This document shows positions 1 through 6,001 of a stretch of DNA of 6,909 nt, in pieces. The notes under the pieces were generated by a model that searched no databases, was not told the origin of the DNA, and worked only from the letters and a program-made list of their open reading frames with translations. The position numbers and the translations under genes are program-made. Numbering within the stretch: position 1 is the first letter of the stretch; every line of letters starts with the position of its first letter. The DNA is from Alphaproteobacteria bacterium (GTDB lineage Bacteria > Pseudomonadota > Alphaproteobacteria > Thalassobaculales > Thalassobaculaceae), in contig JAPKDN010000175.1 of the NCBI GenBank assembly GCA_028822575.1, forward strand, positions 1 to 6,909. The letters are read 5' to 3'.

Positions 1-411
1 CGGGTCACCGAGCAGATCGACGCACTGACTACTCTGTCGACCAACCCATACAAATATTTAGTTGCCCCTCGCATTCTAGCAGGAATTATCAGCCTGCCTT
101 TCCTGGTATTGGTCGGCGACATCGTCGGTGTTTTTGGCGGCTATATCGTTGGCGTGTACAAACTCGGTTTTAACGCGGGGACCTACTTGCAACGAACCAT
201 CGAGTTCCTGGAGCCCATGGACGTCATTTCGGGCCTCGTGAAAGCCGCCGTATTCGGGTTTCTAGTCGCCTTGATGGGCTGCTACCATGGTTATCGATCC
301 GGTCGGGGAGCCCAAGGCGTTGGAGCGGCGACGACCAACGCTGTGGTCTCCGCCTCGATCCTGATCTTGATCGCCAATTACGGGATCACAACGCTGTTCT
401 TCTCGCAATGA
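1..411 (+). CDS. mlaE: MlaE-type lipid ABC transporter permease, C-terminal part
   Basis: Partial gene: the frame is open at base 1, so the N-terminus lies left of the window and 136 residues are visible. The family is the MlaE/YrbE permease of the Mla system, which moves phospholipids between the inner and outer membranes of Gram-negative bacteria as a dimer with the ATPase MlaF. Visible signatures are the coupling-helix region EQIDAL (residues 4-9) followed by NPYKYLVAPR (15-24), and the late motif CYHGYRSG with GAQGVGAATTNAVV near residues 93-115. Hydrophobic segments lie at about 26-53, 75-97 and 114-134 and fit the last three membrane helices. The stop TGA (409-411) overlaps the ATG of the ATPase gene, as expected for subunits made together. 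The substrate is inferred from the family, and some MlaE paralogues serve other hydrophobic compounds. Confidence 0.93.
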   Translation, partial: RVTEQIDALTTLSTNPYKYLVAPRILAGIISLPFLVLVGDIVGVFGGYIVGVYKLGFNAGTYLQRTIEFLEPMDVISGLVKAAVFGFLVALMGCYHGYRSGRGAQGVGAATTNAVVSASILILIANYGITTLFFSQ

Positions 412-1208
412 CAGTGGTGCATGGGATGATTACCAGCGATCAACCAAAAATCCGCATCCGAGATCTCAACAAAGCGTTCGGCGGCAACCACGTGTTGCGT
501 GGCTTGGATCTAGAAATCGCTGTCGGTGAATCGGTTGTCGTTATCGGGGGTTCCGGGACCGGTAAATCTGTACTGATCAAATCCCTGGTTGGTTTGGTGG
601 AACCCGATAGTGGGACCATAGAGCTTGATGGCGAGCCGATCACCGGCCTATCCAAAAGCGCGCGCGAGACGATAATGGGCCGCTTTGGGTTACTGTTTCA
701 AAACGGCGCTCTGTTCGATTCGTTGTCGGTCCTGGACAATGTCGTCTTCGGACTGGTGAGCGCGCGGGGCAAACCCATCGCCGAAGCCAAGGTTACAGCA
801 ATGGAAAAATTGACACAGGTAGGCCTTGATGAGTCAGTTGCCTCGTTGGTCCCAGCTGAGCTTTCCGGTGGTATGCGTAAGCGTGTCGCCCTGGCCAGAA
901 CCATAGCAACAGAGCCAGATATTCTACTTTTCGACGAACCCACCACAGGGCTCGATCCGGTGATGGGTGATGTTATCGACCAACTGATTATCAAATGTGT
1001 GAGAGAGCTTGGCGCCTCGGCGTTGACGATCACACATGACATGGAGAGCGCCAAGCGGATCGGCGATCGTATCGCGATGCTTTATGATGGCCGCATCATC
1101 TGGGTCGGACCGGCGCAAACCGTCGACGCCTCTGGCAACGATCACGTTGATCAGTTCGTGAACGGACGGGTCGACGGCCCCATCACCTTCGGGACGCGGC
1201 GGCACTAG
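408..1208 (+). CDS. mlaF: MlaF-type ABC transporter ATP-binding protein
   Basis: Cytoplasmic ATPase (266 aa) that powers the MlaE permease encoded just upstream. All nucleotide-binding motifs are intact: Walker A GGSGTGKS (47-54), Q-loop Q98 in FQNGALFDS, which is typical of the Mla/Mkl subfamily, signature LSGGMRK (152-158), Walker B with D-loop ILLFDEPTTGLDP (172-184) and the switch histidine H210 in TITHDME. The length matches MlaF proteins. The ATG overlaps the mlaE stop as ATGA (408-411) and no clear Shine-Dalgarno precedes it, so translation probably depends on coupling to mlaE. A second ATG at 426 (codon 7) is a possible alternative start. The substrate-binding subunit gene mlaD, often found beside these two, is not downstream; radA follows after 26 bases. 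The ABC class is certain; the phospholipid role is inferred from the subfamily. Confidence 0.94.
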   Translation: MTVVHGMITSDQPKIRIRDLNKAFGGNHVLRGLDLEIAVGESVVVIGGSGTGKSVLIKSLVGLVEPDSGTIELDGEPITGLSKSARETIMGRFGLLFQNGALFDSLSVLDNVVFGLVSARGKPIAEAKVTAMEKLTQVGLDESVASLVPAELSGGMRKRVALARTIATEPDILLFDEPTTGLDPVMGDVIDQLIIKCVRELGASALTITHDMESAKRIGDRIAMLYDGRIIWVGPAQTVDASGNDHVDQFVNGRVDGPITFGTRRH

Positions 1209-1218
1209 GGAAATCACT

Positions 1219-1226
1219 AGGGAGGA
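1219..1226 (+). promoter_or_regulatory. Strong Shine-Dalgarno of radA
   Basis: AGGGAGGA lies 8 bases before the ATG at 1235. It is the best ribosome binding site in the window and fixes the radA start. It lies at the end of a short tandem duplication (CACTAGGG at 1203-1210 and again at 1215-1222); the first copy contains the mlaF stop codon. Confidence 0.85.
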
Positions 1227-1234
1227 CGCGCGAT

Positions 1235-2629
1235 ATGGCCAAACCGGCGCGCCTATATGTTTGCCAGGAATGTGGCGCTGTCCATCCCCGATGGAGCGGC
1301 CGGTGCGACGCGTGCGAGGCCTGGAATTCAGTAATCGAGGAAGTGGCCGACGCGCCGACGCCCGGTATACGCGGCGGCTACAGGGGCAAGACCATTCCCT
1401 TCGTCCCTTTGGCGGGAGCGCTCGACTGGTCGCCGCGGAGCGCCACCGGCATCGCCGAGTTCGACCGGGTCCTGGGCGGCGGATTGGTCCCAGGCTCAGC
1501 AGTTCTGATCGGTGGCGATCCCGGCATCGGGAAATCGACTGTATTGTTGCAAGTCGTGGCCAAACTCGCCGAACAAGTCGACTGCATTTACGTTTCCGGC
1601 GAGGAAGCCTTGGATCAGGTTCGAATGCGGGCGATCCGACTGGGCGTGGAGAACGCCCCAGTCCGGCTCGCAGCGGCGACGAATGTTCGCGATATTCTGA
1701 CCAACATCGATGGTCCCAACGCACCAAAGGTACTCGTCATCGACTCGATTCAAACCATGTATATCGACGCGCTTGATTCGTCGCCAGGCACGGTCTCTCA
1801 GGTTCGCGCATCGGCTCAGGAGCTCATTCGTGTCGCCAAGAAACGCGGCATAGCGGTGCTGCTGGTCGGTCACGTCACCAAGGAAGGAACGATCGCCGGG
1901 CCGCGCGTGTTGGAGCACATGGTCGACACCGTACTTTATTTCGAAGGGGAGCGAGGCCATCAGTTTCGCATCCTTCGGTCGGTTAAGAATAGGTTCGGCC
2001 CCACCGACGAAATTGGTGTGTTCGAAATGACGGAACGGGGCCTCTCCGAGGTCACTAACCCCTCGTCGCTCTTCCTTGGCGAGCGACGAGATGACGTATC
2101 AGGGGCAAGCGTTTTCGGCGGCATGGAGGGCACCCGCCCCCTACTGGTTGAAATTCAAGCCTTGGTGGCGCCCTCGCCTTTTGGAACGCCCAGACGGGCG
2201 GTGATCGGTTGGGATTCCGGGCGCTTAGCGATGATCACAGCGGTTCTGGAAGCCCGGTGCGGCGTGACCTTCGTGGGCAGTGACGTGTATCTGAATGTCG
2301 CAGGCGGTCTAAAAATATCCGAACCGGCCGCGGATCTGGCGGTTGCAGCCGCGTTGCTTTCCTCACTCTCTGGCGTTCCCGCGCCAGCCGCATGCGTAAT
2401 ATTCGGGGAGATCGGACTGTCGGCGGAGGTCCGCGCTGTGAGCCATACGGACGGGCGCCTCAAGGAGGCCGCGAAATTAGGTTTCACACACGCGTTGATC
2501 CCATCGGCTGGTAAGGCTAAAGGTAAGGCGCGCGCCGAGACAACAATCCATGTGGACGAGATCTCGAACCTGCAGGATCTTGTCACACTGTTCCAAGACG
2601 ACACCAATGCCGATCGCAAGGCCTGTTAA
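1235..2629 (+). CDS. radA: DNA repair protein RadA (branch-migration ATPase)
   Basis: RadA/Sms (464 aa, close to the usual 450-460) is a RecA-like hexameric ATPase that promotes branch migration and D-loop extension during homologous recombination and repair. The domains run in the standard order. An N-terminal C4 zinc finger has C10, C13, C24 and C27. The RecA-like core has Walker A GGDPGIGKST (93-102) and Walker B VLVIDSIQTM (166-175). The RadA-specific KNRFG motif is at 251-255. A C-terminal Lon-protease-like domain runs from about residue 275 to 455 and serves as a structural, DNA-binding part. The ATG at 1235 is supported by the strong AGGGAGGA site 8 bases upstream. The gene starts 26 bases after mlaF and ends 41 bases before cvpA, so it is probably co-transcribed with both. 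No key residue is missing. Confidence 0.98.
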   Translation: MAKPARLYVCQECGAVHPRWSGRCDACEAWNSVIEEVADAPTPGIRGGYRGKTIPFVPLAGALDWSPRSATGIAEFDRVLGGGLVPGSAVLIGGDPGIGKSTVLLQVVAKLAEQVDCIYVSGEEALDQVRMRAIRLGVENAPVRLAAATNVRDILTNIDGPNAPKVLVIDSIQTMYIDALDSSPGTVSQVRASAQELIRVAKKRGIAVLLVGHVTKEGTIAGPRVLEHMVDTVLYFEGERGHQFRILRSVKNRFGPTDEIGVFEMTERGLSEVTNPSSLFLGERRDDVSGASVFGGMEGTRPLLVEIQALVAPSPFGTPRRAVIGWDSGRLAMITAVLEARCGVTFVGSDVYLNVAGGLKISEPAADLAVAAALLSSLSGVPAPAACVIFGEIGLSAEVRAVSHTDGRLKEAAKLGFTHALIPSAGKAKGKARAETTIHVDEISNLQDLVTLFQDDTNADRKAC

Positions 2630-2670
2630 CATCAAAGGAAAAGGTATCGACGCGTGCGGAGTCCCAATCG

Positions 2671-3327
2671 ATGAGTGAACTACCCATCAACCTTACTGAC
2701 CTCGTCGTTCTGACGGTCGTGATGATATCTGGATTTTTGGCGTTCTTCCGTGGCTTCATTCGCGAGGCTTTGTCGATCGGTGCCTGGGTGGCGGCGTTTT
2801 TTGCAGGCATTTACGGGTTTCCGATTTTGGCGCCAAGTTTGGCGGGCGTAGTCCCTGATCTCACCCTGGTGCCTTGGGTGGCGGGGCTCGCGATCGGCGT
2901 TGTCACCGTGATCGTCCTATCCTTCCTGGCGCACTATCTTGCTAAGGCAATACAGATCGAAGGTCTTGGTCCCATCGATCGATCTCTTGGATTCCTGTTC
3001 GGGCTTGCGCGAGGCGCTGTTCTGATATCCCTTTCCTTCTTGATGATTGAATGGGCCCTAGACGACCGCAACTACCCGACCTGGTTGAATGGCGCCAAAT
3101 CTCTGCCTCTGGTGCGTTCCGGCGCTGATCTATTGGTGCGTCTCATGCCGGTGCGTTTGCGCCCGCAGCTTGGAGCTATTAATGACGAGGCGAGAGGCGT
3201 GGCCACGAACATGATACTTGAAAGACTCGTCAGCCCCCCGGTGAAACGCGGTGCGCCTGCACCCGGTTCGGGCTATACTTCCGCTGAGCGCGCGGTGATG
3301 AACCGAGCCATCAAGGAAATTCAGTGA
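2671..3327 (+). CDS. cvpA: CvpA family inner-membrane protein
   Basis: CvpA family protein (218 aa), named for its requirement in colicin V production in E. coli and also linked to envelope and bile stress; its biochemical activity is not settled. Four hydrophobic segments are visible at about residues 8-26, 33-55, 66-90 and 105-128, followed by a polar cytoplasmic-type tail. Family hallmarks are the FRGFIREALSIGAW stretch (26-39) and the DRSLGFLFGLARG motif (103-115). The ATG at 2671 is preceded by a modest CGGAG about 9 bases away; a better purine run (AAGGAAAAGG, 2634-2643) is too distant. It sits between radA and purF, the usual place for this gene in many proteobacteria, which is why it is often transcribed with purF. 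The stop codon lies in the loop of an inverted repeat at 3311-3338. Confidence 0.95.
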   Translation: MSELPINLTDLVVLTVVMISGFLAFFRGFIREALSIGAWVAAFFAGIYGFPILAPSLAGVVPDLTLVPWVAGLAIGVVTVIVLSFLAHYLAKAIQIEGLGPIDRSLGFLFGLARGAVLISLSFLMIEWALDDRNYPTWLNGAKSLPLVRSGADLLVRLMPVRLRPQLGAINDEARGVATNMILERLVSPPVKRGAPAPGSGYTSAERAVMNRAIKEIQ

Positions 3328-3338
3328 CGTTTCCTTGA
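3311..3338 (+). promoter_or_regulatory. Perfect 9-bp inverted repeat over the cvpA stop codon
   Basis: The arms TCAAGGAAA (3311-3319) and TTTCCTTGA (3330-3338) are exact reverse complements separated by 10 bases that contain the cvpA TGA (3325-3327). An extra T·G wobble could lengthen the stem to 10 pairs. No U-run follows, so it does not look like a simple intrinsic terminator. It could stabilise or process the message between cvpA and purF, take part in attenuation, or bind a protein as DNA. The right arm also begins a perfect TTGACA (3335-3340). The repeat is seen directly; the function is unknown. Confidence 0.5.
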
Positions 3339-3344
3339 CAGGCC

Positions 3345-3350
3345 TTGGAG
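3345..3350 (+). promoter_or_regulatory. Shine-Dalgarno of the short frame before purF
   Basis: TTGGAG with a 6-base spacer to the ATG at 3357 is a well-placed ribosome binding site. It precedes a 16-codon frame and not purF itself, whose likely start is 54 bases further on with its own GGAG. Confidence 0.4.
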
Positions 3351-3356
3351 TCGGAC

Positions 3357-3407
3357 ATGATCGACGAAAAACTAGGCATCGAAACTGTTGCTGGAGACGC
3401 CGCGTGA
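3357..3407 (+). CDS. Candidate 16-aa leader peptide coupled to purF
   Basis: A short frame, ATG to TGA, encodes MIDEKLGIETVAGDAA. It has a convincing Shine-Dalgarno (TTGGAG, 3345-3350) at good spacing. Its TGA (3405-3407) overlaps the probable purF GTG (3404-3406) as GTGA, the same kind of overlap that joins mlaE and mlaF. The purF ribosome binding site (GGAG, 3393-3396) lies inside its codons 13-14, so a ribosome translating the leader would cross and unmask or block it. This arrangement would suit translational coupling or a regulatory leader. The peptide matches no family I know and has no run of one amino acid of the kind seen in amino-acid attenuators. A frame this short can arise by chance, so it remains a candidate. 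Confidence 0.35.
   Translation: MIDEKLGIETVAGDAA
3393..3396 (+). promoter_or_regulatory. Shine-Dalgarno that decides the purF start
   Basis: GGAG, 7 bases before GTG at 3404, supports that GTG as the purF start. The longer possible frame from TTG at 3335 lacks a ribosome binding site, begins inside the inverted repeat and would add an arginine- and cysteine-rich extension unlike PurF. Confidence 0.7.
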
Positions 3408-4864
3408 CCCTTCCCGATTCGCATGATGATGACCATCTAAACGAGGAATGCGCGGTTTTTGGCATTCAAGGCTCGCCCGACGCGGGCGCCCATACAGCGC
3501 TTGGGCTGCACGCTTTGCAACACCGCGGCCAGGAGGCAGCAGGGATCGTCACCTGGGATGGTAGCCAGTTCCATGCCCGGCGTGGTCTTGGCCATGTGGG
3601 CAAAAATTTCGGTGACGGCTCTTCCGACGCGATGCTCGAATTGATTGGCCATTCCGCGATCGGCCACAATCGCTATTCAACGACCGGGGGCACGAACCTG
3701 CGGAACGTACAACCTCTCTTCGCCGAAATCGAACTTGGCGGGCTAGCGATTTGCCATAACGGAAACCTCACCAACGCGCTTGAGCTGCGCCAGGACCTAG
3801 TCAAACAAGGCTGCCTATTCCAGTCGACGACCGATACGGAGACTATTGTCCATTTGATGGCTCGCAGCAACGCCACGACGGTCCCAGAACGCATGATCGA
3901 CGCATTGCGACAGATCGAGGGGGCGTATTCACTGGTTTGCCTCACCCAGAACTCCATCATCGGCGTTCGAGACGCTTATGGCGTGCGGCCTCTCGTGCTT
4001 GGCCGACTTGGCGATACCCATATTCTTGCGTCAGAGACATGCGCGTTTGATATTATTGGCGCTGAGTTCGTGCGCGATATAGCACCTGGCGAGATGGTCG
4101 TTCTGACTGCCAACAGCGTGCAATCCTTTAGGCCGTTCCAGCAAAAATCAGGGCGATTTTGCATTTTTGAGTATATTTATTTTGCCCGTCCCGACAGCAT
4201 TGTCGAAGGCCAAAGCGTCTATGATGCCCGCAAGGCCATTGGATCCGAGTTGGCGAGGGAAAGCCATGTTGACGCCGATGTTGTCGTGCCGGTCCCAGAC
4301 TCCGGCGTACCCGCCGCCGTGGGATATGCCGAAGCGTCCGGCATCCCCTTCGAGCTCGGTATCATTCGCAACCACTATGTCGGACGTACCTTTATCGAGC
4401 CCACAGATCACGTCCGCCATCTCGGCGTGAAACTCAAGCATAACGCCAATCGCGCCAGGCTGACCGGTAAACGGGTAATCTTGGTCGACGACTCCATCGT
4501 TCGAGGCACCACCTCGACAAAAATAGTCGAGATGGTCCGAGCCGCAGGCGCGCGGGAGGTACACATGCGGATCGCCAGCCCACCAACCACGCATTCCTGC
4601 TTCTACGGTGTCGACACCCCAGAGCGCGAGAAGCTGTTGGCGGCGCGCATGTCCGTTGATGAGATGGCCAAACTGATTGGCGTGGATAGCCTTGCTTTTG
4701 TCTCTCTGGATGGTCTGTACAAAGCAATGGGCGAGGCTGGGCGGGACATAGACGCCCCACAATATTGCGATGCATGCCTTACCGGGGACTATCCAATCCG
4801 GTTGGTTGACCACGACGGCGGCGCGCGTGGCGCACAGCTTTCACTGCTTGCCGAAGCTTCCTGA
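3404..4864 (+). CDS. purF: Amidophosphoribosyltransferase (glutamine PRPP amidotransferase)
   Basis: PurF catalyses the first committed step of purine synthesis, PRPP plus glutamine to 5-phosphoribosylamine, in the cytoplasm. From the GTG start it has 486 aa. Residues 1-15 form a short acidic propeptide (MTLPDSHDDDHLNEE), expected to be removed to expose the nucleophile C16 in EECAVFGI. The Ntn glutaminase domain shows HNRYSTTG (88-95), CHNGN (117-121) and D144 in STTDTET. The phosphoribosyltransferase domain has the PRPP loop VILVDDSIVRGTTS (358-371). Four cysteines, C253, C399, C455 and C458 (in YCDAC), match the 4Fe-4S ligands of the Bacillus subtilis-type enzyme, so this is the oxygen-sensitive iron-sulfur class, unlike the E. 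coli form. It lies 76 bases after cvpA and 22 before a dehydrogenase gene. Ala17 after the nucleophile replaces the more usual Gly. Confidence 0.97.
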   Translation: MTLPDSHDDDHLNEECAVFGIQGSPDAGAHTALGLHALQHRGQEAAGIVTWDGSQFHARRGLGHVGKNFGDGSSDAMLELIGHSAIGHNRYSTTGGTNLRNVQPLFAEIELGGLAICHNGNLTNALELRQDLVKQGCLFQSTTDTETIVHLMARSNATTVPERMIDALRQIEGAYSLVCLTQNSIIGVRDAYGVRPLVLGRLGDTHILASETCAFDIIGAEFVRDIAPGEMVVLTANSVQSFRPFQQKSGRFCIFEYIYFARPDSIVEGQSVYDARKAIGSELARESHVDADVVVPVPDSGVPAAVGYAEASGIPFELGIIRNHYVGRTFIEPTDHVRHLGVKLKHNANRARLTGKRVILVDDSIVRGTTSTKIVEMVRAAGAREVHMRIASPPTTHSCFYGVDTPEREKLLAARMSVDEMAKLIGVDSLAFVSLDGLYKAMGEAGRDIDAPQYCDACLTGDYPIRLVDHDGGARGAQLSLLAEAS

Positions 4865-4886
4865 AACCCTACGCGGACGGCTTAAT

Positions 4887-5591
4887 GTGGGTAATAGATT
4901 AAGAGACCGGGTGGCTTTAATCACAGGCGCGTCCCGCGGCATCGGAGCCGCCTTGGCCAAGGGATTCGCGGCCGAGGGAGCGCATGTTATCCTGACCGCC
5001 CGCACGGTCGGCGGGCTTGAAGAGGTTGATGACGCAATCCAAGCTGCTGGAGGGTCCGCCACACTCGTCGAGATGGACCTCCAGGATTACGAGGCCATAG
5101 ACCGCCTCGGCGGCAACATTTACGAGCGCTGGGGCAAACTTGATATCTTGATCGCTAATGGCGGCGTTCTGGGACAGCTGACCCCCATTCACCAGTACGA
5201 TCCGAAAGTCTGGGAAGAGGTGATCGCCGTTAATCTTACTGCCAATCAACGCCTGGTCCGCAGCTTGGACCCCCTCCTCAGGATGTCCGACGCCGGTCGG
5301 GCAATCTTCGTTTCCTCCGGCGGGGCCCATAACGCCCGACCGTTCTGGGGCGCCTACGCAGTCAGCAAAGCGGCTTTAGAAGCGATGGTCTGCAGCTATG
5401 CTGCCGAAAACGTGAAAAGCAAACTTCGGATCAACATCGTCAATCCCGGCGCGACCCAGACTAGCATGCGCGCGGCCGCGTTTCCTGGAGAGGAACCGGA
5501 CCGCCTAAAGAGGCCGGAGGAATTGGTGCCGATATTCTTGGATCTGGCGTCGCCAGATTGTCTGACCCACGGGGATCTGATCAACGCATGA
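4887..5591 (+). CDS. SDR family NAD(P)-dependent oxidoreductase
   Basis: Classical short-chain dehydrogenase/reductase of 234 aa with a Rossmann fold. Visible motifs are the cofactor loop TGASRGIG (13-20), the central NGG at 91-93 (usually NAG), N116, and the catalytic S144, Y157 and K161 (YAVSK, 157-161), so the active site is complete. The substrate cannot be read from sequence. SDR genes directly after purF recur in alphaproteobacteria (recalled, not searched here), but no purine-related reaction is established for them as far as I know. The start is taken as GTG 4887, 22 bases after the purF stop. It puts the cofactor motif at the usual distance from the N-terminus; an upstream in-frame ATG at 4770 would lie deep inside purF. 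The Shine-Dalgarno is poor, so translation may depend on purF. The stop lies in a small hairpin. Confidence 0.9.
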   Translation: MGNRLRDRVALITGASRGIGAALAKGFAAEGAHVILTARTVGGLEEVDDAIQAAGGSATLVEMDLQDYEAIDRLGGNIYERWGKLDILIANGGVLGQLTPIHQYDPKVWEEVIAVNLTANQRLVRSLDPLLRMSDAGRAIFVSSGGAHNARPFWGAYAVSKAALEAMVCSYAAENVKSKLRINIVNPGATQTSMRAAAFPGEEPDRLKRPEELVPIFLDLASPDCLTHGDLINA

Positions 5592-5603
5592 TTGGATCAT
5601 GTG
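5585..5603 (+). other. Small hairpin over the SDR stop codon
   Basis: CATGAT (5587-5592) and ATCATG (5596-5601) pair perfectly around the loop TGG. One G·T wobble and one C-G pair can extend the stem to 8 pairs. No T-run follows directly; the nearest T-rich stretch (TTTATTTTTT) starts at 5639, after a weak TGGC/GCCA stem (5623-5635). Together these could end the + strand operon, but neither is a convincing intrinsic terminator. Confidence 0.3.
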
Positions 5604-6001
5604 CGCTTGATGTAGTCTGCCGTGGCCGCTAGCCAAGCTTTATTTTTTAATTTCTCGTTCGATTCCCGTCGCGGCCAGTTCCAGATTTCGGAGCGTCTGC
5701 TCCAACTCCTTGCGTTGCCGGTAGGCCAAATCCTCATGACCTAGCGCAAAACGAATACCTTTGGCACGATCCCGAATACGTTTGAGCCGGACGTCATCAT
5801 GAACAATTTGGCGGTTCTTTCGACGTCTAATGTGACTGGCATTCATATCCCACCGCCGGCATTAGCCTTTATTCTGGGTCCGCAGCAGCGCGTCATAGAG
5901 CTTGGCGATGCTTTAGACCCTCAACTGCTTGTCGGATCCACAACGAGACCTGATGAGTATCGCTATCCCGACGTCAGACCACGCCCCGCGCTCACCCCCA
6001 T
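5592..6001. other. 410-base convergent gap between the SDR gene and der
   Basis: This stretch separates two genes that point at each other. It holds one uncertain minus-strand frame (5640-5846), the small hairpin at its left edge and a T-rich tract at 5639-5648. Hand-counted GC over 5641-5880 is close to 50%, lower than in the flanking genes. I found no tRNA, no clear strong terminator for either direction and no repeats. Between 5847 and 6001 I see nothing I can name. Confidence 0.6.
5640..5846 (-). CDS. Small hypothetical protein, doubtful
   Basis: A minus-strand frame of 68 codons, ATG to TAA, downstream of der and in the same direction. I do not recognise the product. It is strongly basic at the N-terminus (RRRKNRQ, 7-13) and highly charged throughout. 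The C-terminal half (about residues 38-68, with ELEQTLRNLELAATGIE) looks able to form an amphipathic or coiled helix; there is no signal peptide or membrane segment. A purine-rich GGCGGTGGG lies 2 to 10 bases before the ATG, a weak ribosome binding site. Third-position GC is 32 of 68 codons (47%), lower than in the neighbouring genes, so it is either recently acquired, little constrained, or not coding. The 155-base gap after der argues against tight coupling. A + strand frame (5799-6005) overlaps it and is no better supported. Confidence 0.35.
   Translation of the reverse strand: MNASHIRRRKNRQIVHDDVRLKRIRDRAKGIRFALGHEDLAYRQRKELEQTLRNLELAATGIEREIKK

Noticed and set aside
809..815. TTGACA inside mlaF as a promoter
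   Set aside because: It is within conserved coding sequence and has no matching -10 at proper spacing.
924..1727. Long open frame on the minus strand across the end of mlaF and the start of radA
   Set aside because: It lies antisense to two certain genes, its product is an arginine- and proline-rich string with no recognisable motif, and it has no ribosome binding site of note. It is a by-product of the codon use of the real genes.
2646..2672. ATCGA / TCGAT inverted repeat over the cvpA start
   Set aside because: It has only five pairs with a 17-base loop, which is within chance for this composition.
3335..3403. N-terminal extension of PurF from TTG 3335
   Set aside because: There is no Shine-Dalgarno, the start is inside the inverted repeat, and the added residues are rich in Arg and Cys, unlike the short acidic propeptide obtained from GTG 3404.
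4148..4813. 221-codon open frame on the minus strand inside purF
   Set aside because: It is fully antisense to the conserved catalytic half of PurF and shows no family features.
4770..4886. N-terminal extension of the SDR from ATG 4770
   Set aside because: It would overlap purF by 95 bases and add 39 residues before a Rossmann motif that normally begins within about 15 residues of the start.
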